Assembly (NCBI GenBank): GCA_018340375.1 | Contig: JAFFJZ010000106.1 | Span: 124,001-188,000 of the forward strand | From: Gonatopus flavifemur | Taxonomy: Eukaryota; Arthropoda; Insecta; Hymenoptera; Dryinidae | Direction: 5' to 3' | DNA: 64,000 nucleotides | Part shown: piece by piece, positions 10,327 to 21,599 of the stretch | How positions within the stretch are numbered: the first letter of the stretch is position 1 | Layout: the number at the start of each line of letters is the position of its first letter | Notes under the pieces: model-generated | What the model saw: only the letters and a program-made list of their open reading frames with translations | Told to the model about the DNA's origin: nothing | Database searches by the model: none | Made by a program: the position numbers and the translations under genes

Positions 10327-10376
10327 CGAGAATCAAAAGGCCTCCAATTGAAGTGCGGTCAATTGGTTCTAATTAA
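10327..10376 (+). pseudogene. BEL pol C-terminal remnant before the TTAA MITE
   Basis: Continues the integrase frame past the TGA at 10324 up to the TTAA target (10373-10376). It joins in frame with 10804-10963 when the MITE is discounted. Confidence 0.65.
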
Positions 10377-10799
10377 CTCTTTGAGCAAGGTGCACGCGAG
10401 CGCATGGAATTTCAGGAAACACATGAACATCTGAGCATAAAGCGCGAACGGGAGCGCCTCTATAGAGGTGTGCAAATCAAAATTGTTTGCAATAGTTGCA
10501 AGAGAGGTTAAGATTTTCTTGCAAAAAATTAAGAAAAAGAATAATTACATTTCCATTGGTATCATTCTCACGATTAATTTCCTTAGAGCAGATTTTTCAA
10601 CACTGGGAAACGGTATTATGAGAAAAAACAGAATAGGATTTTATGGGGTTCTTTCATTCTTGTGAACGTCACTGGACTCGATCAGCTGTTTACAAACTGA
10701 CACACCAATACAATCATCAAGTATTGCGCACGCATTCAAACTACACACACAATCTTAGATTCACATGTAGACACTTTTAGTCGTTTCTTGCTCAAAGAG
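10377..10799. mobile_element. TTAA-flanked (piggyBac-type) MITE
   Basis: A 423-bp insert with 13-bp inverted ends CTCTTTGAGCAAG, duplicated TTAA on both sides (10373-10376 and 10800-10803) and no transposase. The TTAA duplication is characteristic of piggyBac (and Kolobok) transposition. Removing it restores the BEL reading frame. Confidence 0.85.
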
Positions 10800-10803
10800 T
10801 TAA

Positions 10804-10963
10804 ACAACAGGGTCTCGCACCATTACAATGGTTACTTGGCAGGGTAACAAAGATTCATTTGGGATCAGATAACATCGCCCGTTCTGCCACCGTTCAGACG
10901 GATAAAGGAATTGTAGTTCGCCCTCTATCCAGATTATGTATTCTACTTATTGATAAGCAATGA
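10804..10963 (+). pseudogene. BEL pol C-terminus
   Basis: The in-frame tail of pol after the MITE, containing APLQWLLGRV and IVVRPLSRLC, motifs usual at the end of BEL/Pao polyproteins (DUF5641-type region). It ends with TGA at about 10961-10963. Some 300 bp of AT-rich noncoding sequence separate it from the polypurine tract. Confidence 0.75.
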
Positions 10964-11257
10964 TGAACAATAATGTAACTTCGAAATTGATAATTCAATT
11001 ATTGTTAGTAGCATAGAAATTTATTTTTTGTAAGCATTCAGTGTATCAATTGCTAATTTGACAAAACCTGTACCTTTCTGAATATAATTCTGAATTCATG
11101 TAACTGTATAATTTGATACTGAATATCACCGTTTGTAGATGTTCGATGTATCTATGAAATTCTTTGGATTTTACGTCGTTAATACTTTACATTTATATCA
11201 ATATTGTATTTTCCCTTGATATTTGTAAAATTGACACTTTCAACAGTTGAACCTTTC

Positions 11258-11268
11258 AAGGGGGCCGG
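11258..11268 (+). promoter_or_regulatory. Polypurine tract of the BEL element
   Basis: A G-rich purine run (AAGGGGGCCGG) lies immediately before a TGTA that fits the start of an LTR. This is where plus-strand priming is expected. Confidence 0.55.
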
Positions 11269-11560
11269 TGTACAATTTTCCGATGACTATGGAATTTGAT
11301 ATTGCGCATGTGCATGATTCTTTGTGTGAAGTCGCTAGCGTTCCTCATCGCGTCTCCCAAAAAAAAGTCAGTTGGTACAAGCCAAGGAAGCCATAAACAC
11401 GCACAAGCACATCTTGAAAGGCCCAACTCGCTACAGTGCTTAATCGAAAATAAATTAATATCGTTTAATTGAAAAAGTGAATCTCATTTCACGATCACGT
11501 CACTCTCGTGTCCGAGGCGAGAATTTTCGCGTGAATTTCAAACACGTGTCTCCCTGGGAA
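11269..11560 (+). repeat. 3' LTR of the BEL element (end approximate)
   Basis: Begins TGTACAATTTTCC after the polypurine tract and carries an AATAAA-type signal (about 11450). The right boundary is not certain because the 5' LTR is outside the window; ACA trinucleotides near 11544 and 11562 are both possible ends. Confidence 0.5.
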
Positions 11561-11904
11561 ACAAACTTTTCTACGAAATGTTAGTGTCCAAATTTCGTCA
11601 ATAATACAGGTTGTTAATTCAATAGTATAATTGAAAAACGTTTAGTTTGTAAGACTTTGAATCCGTGAATATGGTATATTGAGTCCAGTAGAATAACTAC
11701 AACAAGGTCACTTTTTTATACTATCTTTTGAATCCCTATGATGAAATGAAAATTACAATCCTCGATTTCAAAATCTCAACCCTCTGAAGTTGACTCAATT
11801 GAATAAAAATTACTATCTACAATTGCAAAATGTCAATCTTTTTCTAATAGAAATCATGTATTATAAATTCTGTGGTCGGAAATTCAGATTGCTACTATTA
11901 TGAC
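11561..11904. other. AT-rich stretch, nothing recognised
   Basis: Sequence between the BEL LTR and the 142-bp satellite. No long frame, inverted repeat or known motif was seen. Confidence 0.5.
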
Positions 11905-12351
11905 TGTAATTTTCAGACTTGGTCCGCGATGTCTCTGTTTTGGAAACGAAAATAATAATTTTTCATCCATATTTTCAATGAAAATTATTGTTTTTTTCTC
12001 TCAGTGTGATTAACAATATCGTTTGAAGTCCATCACGAGGAAAAATGATTTCTCCTTGCCAATAATTGCTCGGATCACTTCGTTGTTTATATAATTTTTC
12101 AATAATATTTGTTAGCGATGTCAAATGTGGGATCTTGATTTGAAAACTTTATCAACAATCTAATTTGAAATCCACCACGAGAAAAAATTATCCCTCCCGG
12201 CCAATAATTGGTTGGATCTCGGAGTTGCTTATATAATTTTTTATCACCTTTTTCCAACAATGTCGAATGTCAAATTTTGATTTGGAACCCATGTCAACGA
12301 TATAGGTCAAAGTCCACCACGAGAACAAAGGATCCCTCCCCGCCAATAATT
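11905..12351 (+). repeat. 142-bp satellite array, left part
   Basis: Tandem units marked by CCAATAATTG at 12059, 12201 and 12343, an exact spacing of 142. Units share TTATATAATTTTT and a CACGAGAAAA box. The array continues after the palindromic insert at 14223. The outer left edge is blurred by divergence. Confidence 0.8.
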
Positions 12352-14222
12352 GAGGAGCTGGATCGAATAACTCGCCGAGCGCTCGAACCGCGTCACAAGT
12401 TTGATGCAAGAGATCCTGTCGTAGGTCGAAAAAAAAGGTCGGAGTTTTGGAAATGTAAAAATACTAAGTGGTAGAGCTTGAAAAATCAATCCAAGTTACT
12501 CTTTACGATTTTTTTCTATGATTGACGAATCTCGAGAAGAAAATCACAAACCATCAATTTTGTCACACCAAAAATGATTATTTTTCAACATTCAACTCGC
12601 TCTAACTCGGTCATTTTTCAATGAATCGAAATGAATCTTGCGAATTTCGATTCGTGAGACTTCCCCGAAGATAAAAATGTAGGTCAAGTGCGTAAAAATT
12701 GATAACAAATTGATAAATTTTCTATACGAAGTAAAAATCACGTTTTTCATGCTTGGTATCAAAAAAGTGGTGGGGGAAGTACGAAGTACAAAAAACTTCC
12801 AGCGAGAAAGTTGTTCGCTAGTGTTTGAACTAACTTTGTGGGAAATTTCAGATCGATTCGACTAATAGTTCGCAAAATACAGACATTTATTCATTAGCGC
12901 GCAGCAAAAATTTTTCATAGTTTTGCGTCGTTTATAGGATGAATATCCGCGTCCGCGGCAAACGTGGTATTCGCTCGATTTCTGGACGTAGGTTTGTTTT
13001 TTGGGTCGGAGAAAACGAATATTGGATTATTCCTGTGAATAAAATCCATGATCGATGCCTTATTACAAATAATTTAATTGTTCAAAAGATCTTCACAAAT
13101 CAACTGATTTACTTCAAACTGAACGAGCAGAAGCAACTGGACTAAGCAAAGAAAAAATGAATGATGTCAAATCGTCAATGCAATATTTGAGTAGTGAAGG
13201 AAAAACAAAGTATCAAGATTTTTTTGAAGAAGCTGTAATAAAGATGAAAAGAAGAACAAATTACAGATAAACCTAGAAGCAAAAAGTGTGTAAATCCGTA
13301 GCAGTAAACGAGAAAAAAAATAAACAAATGTACATGTGGAAAATAGATTATGTGAATGAATAAATATATTCGAATAAAAAACAACAATGAAAAATGTTCC
13401 GCACCAAACTTATTTTTCGCAAGACAAGAAACTTTTTTCGTCCGAATAGCTTTCCCTTAATACCAATAGTTGATCTGTAAAGACCTTTTGAACAATTGAA
13501 TTATTTGTAATAAGGCATCGATCATGAATTTCATTCATAGGAATAATCCAATATTCATTTTCTCCGACCCAAAAAACAAACCTACGATCAGAAATCGAGC
13601 AAATACCACGTTTGCCGCGGACGCGGATATTCATCCTACAAACGACGCAAATCTATGAAAAATTTTTGCTGCGCGCTAATGAATAAATGGCTGTATTTTG
13701 CGAACTATGAGTCGAATCGATCTGGAATTTTTCACAAAGTTAGTTCAAACACTAGTGAACAACTTTCTTGCTGGAAGTTTTTTGTACTTCGTACTTCCCC
13801 CACCTTTTTTTGATACAAAGCATGAAAAACGTGAGTTTCACTTCGTATTAAAAATTTATGAATTTTTTTATCAATTTTCACGAACTTTATATACATTTGC
13901 ATCTTCGGGGAAGTCTCACGAATCGAAACTCGCAAGATTAATTCCGATTCATTGAAAAATGACCGAGTTAGAGCGAGTTGAATGTTGGAAAATAATCATT
14001 TTTGGTGTGAAAAAATTGATGGTTTATGATTTTTTTCTCGAAAATCGTCAATCACAGAAAAAAATCGTGAAGAGTAACTTGGATTGATTCTTCAAGCTCT
14101 ACCACTTAGTATTTTTACGTTTCCAAAATTCCCACTTCTTTTTTCGACCTACGACGGGACCTCTTGCATCAAAACTTGTGACGCAGTTCGAGCGCTCGGC
14201 GAGTTATTCGATCCAGCTCCTC
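12352..14222. mobile_element. 1.87-kb palindromic foldback element inserted in the satellite
   Basis: Both ends begin GAGGAGCTGGATCGAATAAC, reading inward. AATT flanks both sides (12348-12351 and 14223-14226), and removing the element restores a normal satellite unit. The arms (about 12352-13115 and 13460-14222) are long, well-conserved inverted copies around a ~345-bp centre. Each arm contains the same short frame on opposite strands (12939-13145 plus and 13410-13634 minus; VRGKRGI, FVFWVGENEYWIIP). These two peptides are about 80 percent alike over their first 45 residues. No transposase motif is visible in them. Confidence 0.8.
12939..13145 (+). other. Short conserved frame in the left arm of the foldback
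   Basis: A 68-codon frame with motifs FVFWVGENEYWIIP and HDRCLITNN. Its sister in the opposite arm (13410-13634 minus) keeps the same reading frame over about 45 codons. I do not recognise it. Conservation could simply reflect the recent age of the inverted duplication. Confidence 0.3.
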
Positions 14223-14560
14223 AATTGTGCGTATCACTCATTTGGTTATATAATTTCTTAATAATATTTGTCAACAGTCTCGAATGTCAAATTTCAATTT
14301 GGAAACCTAATCAACAATATAATTTGAAGTCCATCACAAGAAAAACTGATCCCTCCCCACCAATGATTGCTTGAATGCCTTATTTGTTTATATAATTCTT
14401 CAATAACATTCATCAACAATGTCAAATGTCGAGTTTTAATTTGGAAACCTCATAAACAAGATAATTTGAATTCCATCAGAGGAAAAAATTATTCCTTTCC
14501 ACCAATTATTGCTCGTATCAGATTTCGTTAATATAATTCGTTTATAATAATATTCATCAA
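14223..14560 (+). repeat. 142-bp satellite array, right part
   Basis: Continuation of the array: CCAATGATTG at 14360 and CCAATTATTG at 14502, again 142 bases apart and in register with the left part when the palindromic insert is removed. Confidence 0.8.
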
Positions 14561-15786
14561 AAAATAGTTTCTCAAGAATCTTTTCCATGTTCTGGAAGAA
14601 GAATTTTTCGTATGGTCAATGAGTTGCCTTTAAAACAATTCCATTGTGCGATTCTACGGATATGAAGGAAATGCTCAGGGAGATTACGTAGAACATCTGT
14701 GTGATACGTAAGTAATCAAAATTCATATTATTGGATGAATGTTGAGAATTCGAACATACCTTTGAAACTTTCATTGACTGTGCTGACTCTTCGAATGAAT
14801 CACTGCGTGATACTTTCATTGTTGGGAATCCCAACCGCTTCGAGTGACTTTCATATTTATTTTAAACATCCTGTTCACTTTCTGAAATGTCAGGGATTCA
14901 ATTGAACATTAGATGAAGTAAAACCTGCCTCACCTGCATAAAATGCAATAAGAACCATGAATATTCAGGTAATACATATACAAACATAAGAGATACGGGT
15001 ACCTCCTAGTATAAGAATATTTCCCCGCAGGAACATATCATTCGGTTTGTTAATCATCATGCTATATAATTTGTGAGCGTCAAAATCATTCTCTGACTCC
15101 GGATGGAAGCCCTGAATGTTCTCAAGAGGGATGATACAGCATTCATTGGTGATCCTTGACACGAGCATGTGTGATTACCGAGTTATTAGACATGCTGATT
15201 ACCGAGTTTGGACTGGTTTGGCGTAACAATTGTACGAACCTAGAAAGAAAATTCATATTATTCTCAGCAGCTATAACAAAGCATCATCATCAATAGACTG
15301 TGAAATGTTATCAAAAAGTATGTATATTCTTATACAATGAGCCTATGTACACTGTTAGAATTATCTGTATTAATTTTCATGTAGCAGATGTGGGAGTTTT
15401 TTACAAATACATTTGTACATTCAACTTGAACATACGAATGTCGATTCCATACGTATCAATAAACAAGTGAATAATGGAAAATGTTTATAAGTGGGTATGA
15501 AAATCAAACATTTTTAGAAGTGGATATTAGGTTCCTTTGAATATCAAAAATGTTCAGACCGTCTGAAATTTATTCACCTCAGAATAGTGCTCTTTTCAAT
15601 TCACTATTTATGTTAAAATATAACTCAAATCATGATTTGAAAACTTACCTACGATAATCTTGATCAAATCGTCGTTCTATCAGAATAATCTAATGGCATG
15701 AATGCTTCTTTGCTTTTTCGTCACAGGGAAGCTTTGTGATCGTTCTCGGGGGCCGAAAATGTTTTTGTCACCAAACTCAAAATCTC
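14561..15786. other. No gene recognised
   Basis: An AT-rich region with only short, unsupported frames. A short direct repeat (GATTACCGAGTT) occurs at 15173 and 15200. Nothing else can be assigned. Confidence 0.5.
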
Positions 15787-16700
15787 TCACAAGAGAACAT
15801 CCCCAACCCTGCGCCCCCGATTTTGCTGCAATTTGGATATGTTGTAGTTCATCGAAAAATAAGCGATACGTATTTTTTTGTATCGGCTGATAAACGGATT
15901 TAGGGGGTGAAAACGACCCTCAAAAGTCCCCTCAAAACAGTTTATCAGCAATATCTTCAGTTGTAATGCGTATTTTTCAATGAAACAAAATGGAAACAAT
16001 TCTTCACTCAGAAAGCAATCAAATTGCATGGGTTCCGTTCATAGGGGTTGCTACCTTTAAAATTTATAGGCTGAAAACTGTATTTTTAAGCGTATTTTCC
16101 ATTCAAAAATTCATAGAATGGTCATAAGAATATTATAGAATGTTTTTCTGGTAGAGAATGTGGAATGAAAGTTGATATATGTTGGTGTTCTTGCATAATC
16201 TGTGATTCCAGGGGTAAACTACCCCTCAATTCCATCATAACAGTGAAAACAACTCTCGATCACAGAATAAGCTAATCTTCACATGTTCCAGAACTCATCC
16301 TGGAAAATAAGACACGGATTTCGTCATTCTGCAAAAGAAACCGTGCAGAGGGGTAGGAATCACCCCCAAAAGTCACCCTCAAAACCAGTTCCACCGTAAT
16401 ATCTTTGGTTGTAATCAATGTTTCTCGATTAAACAAAATGGAACAAATTCTGTACTAGAAAAACAACACAATTTTATAGGTTTCTCCCGTGAGGGTTGCA
16501 ACCCTTCAAATTTATAGGAGTAAAACCATATTTTTCAGGCGTATTTTCCATATAGGAATGAAAAAAAGATTTTTTCCAAATATTTTATTATACAAGTATG
16601 TGCTGGAATTCGAAATTTCATCATCGCATTACGTTATAAATATCCATATTATATAACCAATCATTTCTCGAATGAACAATCACATATCTGTCAAAGTTTC

Positions 16701-18311
16701 TCACCATCCCACGTATCGTGAACAATCATGGTGCTCTGTGAATAAATGCTGTAGACACAGCAATGTTTTGTACCAGGCACATTTTATGATTACTATATTC
16801 TCACATATGTCGCAGATAGAATCTTCTACTATCTGAAAACAATATTCCACAGGATTGTCGAACCTAGGAACTTGCTCATTCAAATCTCCACTTTTGTACC
16901 AAGCATATTTGAACACATTCTTAAACCTAGGAGAAGATGATTGATTGTGGGTGATAGATTATGATTTTATAATATTATTCCTTTAATGTAAATTGATGTC
17001 TGATCGGAATAAAATCACACTATCAGATATTTTTCTGACAAAGTTTTTCCAGAATCTGAAACCGAAGACATCCAACGTTTGGATTTGGCCTGTCGTGCTC
17101 TTAGGGATTGTCATTAATCGAAAATTTTTTTCTTCCAGTATCACTTGTCTCACAGTGTGTCCACATTGTCCAGTCCATGAGTCTAATAGCAAAACTGCTG
17201 TTTGTCCACAATTAGGTGAAAACACATCTTGTAACCATGTTTGAAGTAATTCACTCGGTAATTTCCCAGATTTGCTTGCTCTCAAATACAGTATATTAGG
17301 AGCTGTGAATGGATTTTTTGTAACAATGGAACCGAATTCACCTTTTGCTTCTTTCAAAACCACGAAAAGCGGTGAGTGCAACTGACCTTCTGCAGATATC
17401 GTTGGTTGTATCGTATAACTATGTGTGGTGGATGATATTGATTGTACGACATTTTCAACTTTCTTACTACCTTTTGGAAACAATGTTCTACCGCTATACA
17501 TTTCTCTATTAAATCCACTTTGATCAGAATTATATACATTACTTTCACCATGGGTAGACAGTTGAGATTTTACTTCATCAATGAAATTTTGACAATGCTG
17601 CTGTAAGTTCTGCTCATTAGAAATAGATGCCTCTGTTACATATTTAGTTATCTTACGTGACACAATTTTATGCCGCCGCTTGAATTTTGATATCCACCTT
17701 GGTGAAGCTTTGAACCAATCCATATTCAATTCAAACTTGTTATGTCACGCCTATCTCTGGAGATCTAAATCATGGACTGTCAATTTTGATTGTAATGCTT
17801 CTCTTAATTTTTCCAGAGTGTATTCTGAAACTTTGAACAACCGATCTTTCTTTGACCCGCCTTCAGTAATTTGCAACTTTCATTTTCTCAATTGCCGTTC
17901 TGAAGAAACTACTTCATATCTATTCTGAACTGTGCTAATAGGTAACTTCTGCTTTGTCCCACTCTCCCAGTGGTCAACAGCTTTCTTTTTGTATTCATAG
18001 TCAACTGTTGTGTCTGTCGGATCACAAATAGGTACTTCAGCATAATCTTCGACACGCACTTCTCCATCACCATCGTCAATTATATGTGGACCGATATCAA
18101 AATTATCATCCAAAAGATATAAATTATCACTCGTCTCAACATCAAAATGATTATTCTTGACACTGTTGTTCAGTACATATTCGATATTTATTGCGAATGA
18201 TCGTGTGGCTGGGTTTCTGTATCATTCAATTCAGGTATAGTTTGCACAGTTGTAGTCATACGGAATGTTATTGATGAACGTTGTATAACATCGTGAATGT
18301 TAATTGCCATT
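16701..18311 (-). pseudogene. Pogo/Tigger-like transposase, broken
   Basis: Read on the minus strand. An acidic N-terminus at 18311-17880 leads into YKKKAVDHWESG, a CENP-B/psq-type helix-turn-helix, and then FKASPRWISKFKRRHKIVSRK (17710-17650, second DNA-binding HTH). The catalytic core at 17500-17030 has Asp in NSDQSGFN, Asp in LLLDSWTG and Asp in QTLDVFGFRFWK, with 36 residues between the last two. The C-terminal region (16916-16701) has Cys-rich DICENIVIIKC. Stops near 17740 and 16982 and a frame change near 18115 break it, so it is inactive. DDxD pogo-type assignment follows from motif order. Confidence 0.75.
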
Positions 18312-18399
18312 TTCACATAAAATGAATACTCAAGAAGCAAGACTATGTCAACCAAAGTTCTATTGATAATCTACTGAAATCTAGAATAATATGCTTATA

Positions 18400-19693
18400 C
18401 GAGGGTGGATTGATAAGTTTCCGGCCTGACCAAGAGATGGCGCCACTAGGCCTACCTTGAGGTGGCGTTCTATAGTACCATCCTTAGATAGCTTGTAGCT
18501 ATAGTTTCAGTCCAAACGCCATGTTAGTTTAGTTTTGAGAGCACGCTGACCAAGACGCCTCTGTGTTTTTCGTAAAAATGGAAAAGCTGGAAAATCGTGC
18601 TGTCATCAAATACTTTTATTTGAAGGGGTTAACGCCGAAGGAAATTAAAGAAGAGATGGACTCAACACTGGGGACATCCTCCCCATCATATTCAACCGTT
18701 AAGCAGTGGGTTTCCGAGTTTAAAAAGGGTCGTGTGAGCACCTCTGATGAGCCTCGCTCAGGACGCCCCATTGAGGTCACAACTCCAGATATGATCGAAA
18801 AAATCCATCAAATAGTGCTGAAAGATCGCAGATTAAAAGTTCGTGAGATAGCTGAGACCTGTAAGATGTCATATGAACGTGTACAAAATATTTTGCACCA
18901 ACATTTGTATATGGAAAAGCTCTGTGCAAGATGGGTGCCGCGTTTGCTAACAGTCGACCAAAAATTGATTCGAAAGAACATTTCTACCGCCAATTTGGCG
19001 TTGTATAAGCGTAATCCAAGCGAATTTTTGCGTCGATTCGTAACCGTTGACGAAACTTGGGTCCACCACTACACTCCTGAAACCAAAGAACAGTCTAAAC
19101 AGTGGATTGGACCAGGGGAACCAACTCCAAAGAAGGCAAAAACAATTTTTTCGGCGAACAAGGTTATGGCTACTGTTTTTTGGGATGCAAGAGGTATTAT
19201 ATACATTGATTACCTTGAAAAGGGTAAAACTATCACTGGTCAATACTACGCAGACTTATTGCAACGTTTGAGCCACGAAGTGAAAATTAAACGACCTCAT
19301 CTGGCGAAGAAAAAAATCTTGTTTCATCACGATAACGCACCAGCGCACACGTCAATCGTTGCGATGGCTAAAATCAACGATCTGAAGTTTGAATTAATGC
19401 CGCACCCTCCCTACTCTCCAGACCTAGCCCCGAGTGACTATGATCTGTTTCCTAACCTCAAAAAATGGTTCGGCGGTAAGAGATTTGCGGACAATGAAGA
19501 AGTAATCGAAGCTGTAAATGGGTATTTTGAGGAGCTTGACGAATCAGTCTATAGAGATGGCATTACTAGACTAGAACACCGCTATGAGAAATGTATCAGC
19601 CTTGGAGGAGATTATGTTGAGAAATAAAAAAAAAAAAATTCTTAAAAACGTTGTTTTTCTTGGTCAGGCCGGAAACTTATCAATCCACCCTCG
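18400..19693 (+). mobile_element. Complete mariner element
   Basis: A 1294-bp element with inverted ends CGAGGGTGGATTGATAAGTT and TA on both sides (18398-18399 and 19694-19695). The inverted repeats extend about 35 bp and look almost perfect. It contains one full-length transposase frame. Intact ends plus an intact gene suggest a recent arrival. It interrupts the upstream region of the pogo-like element. Confidence 0.95.
18578..19627 (+). CDS. Mariner transposase, apparently intact
   Basis: 349 residues from ATG 18578 (an upstream in-frame GTG at 18563 is less likely), the usual length for mariner transposases. The N-terminal half has paired helix-turn-helix DNA-binding regions with the linker GRP. 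The catalytic triad is complete: Asp158 in TVDETWVHHY, Asp252 in HHDNAPAH and Asp287 in YSPDLAPSDYDLF, giving DD34D. It would bind the terminal repeats and cut and paste the element at TA sites in the nucleus. The TAA stop is followed by an A-run. No frameshift or internal stop. I did not assign a mariner subfamily. Confidence 0.93.
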   Translation: MEKLENRAVIKYFYLKGLTPKEIKEEMDSTLGTSSPSYSTVKQWVSEFKKGRVSTSDEPRSGRPIEVTTPDMIEKIHQIVLKDRRLKVREIAETCKMSYERVQNILHQHLYMEKLCARWVPRLLTVDQKLIRKNISTANLALYKRNPSEFLRRFVTVDETWVHHYTPETKEQSKQWIGPGEPTPKKAKTIFSANKVMATVFWDARGIIYIDYLEKGKTITGQYYADLLQRLSHEVKIKRPHLAKKKILFHHDNAPAHTSIVAMAKINDLKFELMPHPPYSPDLAPSDYDLFPNLKKWFGGKRFADNEEVIEAVNGYFEELDESVYRDGITRLEHRYEKCISLGGDYVEK

Positions 19694-20159
19694 TATACCC
19701 AAAATGAACAAAACATGTTTTGCACGTGTGGTCATAACTGTTCCGGACTTATGGTCATAATTTTTGATCAACGTTCATGTGTCAAACCGAGATTAAATTG
19801 AGTCAAGATTAAAATTGAACTTGGAGAAATTTGTTTTTATTTCTTGCTAGTTAGTCATTCGGAAGTATTCATATCGTGAGGTTTTATTTATTGTTCTGAA
19901 TATATCAAATTCCATGTAATACATAGTGAAAATTGGGAAAGGTCATGGTAGTTTTCAATATGAAAATTATTTTTCATTCATATTGAATTATTAAAGAGTG
20001 AAAAATCGATGGTATATAATTAATCAGAATTTATCCATTACGAATGATCACATGGAAAATTAAAAAGAAAAGGAGTGAAATCATCAATCATATGAGAATT
20101 ATTTTCAATTGTGATAATTGATTTATTCTTCCTTAATGACTCGTTGGATGAGTATCCTA
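19694..20159. other. Upstream part of the pogo-like element, no gene seen
   Basis: Noncoding AT-rich sequence between the mariner and a MITE, presumably 5' flanking DNA of the minus-strand transposase. Only short frames. Confidence 0.4.
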
Positions 20160-20548
20160 CACGGAGGAAAAAAATGTGCTGAAAAGTACCAGACTTTATA
20201 GTGTTCAAGCCAGCGATGCCATTATTCCCTAGAAAAATCCGTAGCATCTGATGATTGGTTATTCCTTGTACAACCAGCCAATCATGTTCCCAATTTGGAA
20301 AGAAATGACCAATCACGAAAATTCTACGGATTTTTCTAGGGAATCATGGCATCGCTGGTTCGAGCATCAGTCTTGTCCAGATCAAATTATTCACGGGAAA
20401 ATATCTACAAAGCGATTGGACTTCTTTGAAAAAGTCCAAGCAAGTATGGTACTTCTAGAGGTATTTTCATATAATCAATTTGATTCAAGCAAGACTGATG
20501 CTCGAACACTGTAAGGTTGGTACTTTTAAGCGAATCGTTTCCTCCGTG
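20160..20548. mobile_element. TA-flanked MITE with nested inverted repeats
   Basis: The ends CACGGAGGAAA and TTTCCTCCGTG are inverted and bounded by TA. Inside, two further inverted segments share CCCTAGAAAAATCCGTAG and CAGTCTTG-type cores. It has no coding frame. The same terminal sequence recurs at 27718-27946. Confidence 0.75.
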
Positions 20549-21599
20549 TATTTTGAAGATAACAAATACATGATTCCGTATAACAAAATAATTTTTGTTC
20601 ATTATTGTACTCATGATGAGATATGAGCAAGTTGGAAAAGAACTAATCATCCGTCAACTGATCTGTATTTTCATTGAATGAGTACCTTTTTCAGTATCAC
20701 AAAAATAATCTCAAAATCCACATTTGGGTAACTCGGGAACTTACAGCATCATGATTGTTATGAAGTATTGTAATGATTTGTTACATTTCGTACGTAATAT
20801 CAACATCACTTACAAAAACTAGCACGATTGTGACTTCACCCATGATATTTTGAATGGAAGATTTGAATCGTGTTAGTTTTCGTAGAATGCGTCGACATAT
20901 AAGAAATTTTTGCCATCTCCATTAGTTATAATACAATACCATTGTAAAATTCATACATGATAATGCATAAAACCAAAGTGTGGAGGCATTGTGCCAATGT
21001 ATAAGCACCTGTTAGTAAAGAAAACAGGAATAATGAACATGTATATCAATGTTTGAATTCATATTCATTTTTTAGCATAATTAGATGAAATGTAAATAAC
21101 ATGCGCATGTGTATTGTCCCCATTCTCATAGATCAAAAATTCATGATAAGGAGTAAGAACAGCCAAGAGATTGACCACGAATGATGATATGAAAAGCGAG
21201 ACGTATCATTTTATTTTACCATATCGTAACTTGTGGTCTATCTTCCGAATTCTCTTCTTTAAGTATGATATGGCAGATTGTTATTTTTATAATACTGTTG
21301 ACTCACATAATTGATGAGCAAAACGTGATATACTGATTGAATCCATGAATAAATTCTTTGATACAAATCTAAATACACATTTGGCTAATAGTAGAATCAT
21401 TATCGTCCCCAACGCGTGGGAGTGTGTGAGATATGATCGTTCTCTGGTAACAAAAAACTTGTTGTTGCATATATGGCAATGTACTTACTTCTCAGATGGG
21501 AATCCTCCTTGGGAAATATAGTTTTTGACGTACAACATGTAAGGAGTGCGATCTTTAGGAAAGAATATCTTCATGCTTTTGTTGTTGTTTTCATAACTT
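20549..21599. other. No gene recognised
   Basis: AT-rich interior of the pogo-like element with no frame or repeat that could be supported. Confidence 0.45.

Noticed and set aside
11905..14560. Interpreting the regular 142-bp repeats as a CRISPR array
   Set aside because: The units are tandem satellites without distinct spacers, in a eukaryotic context.
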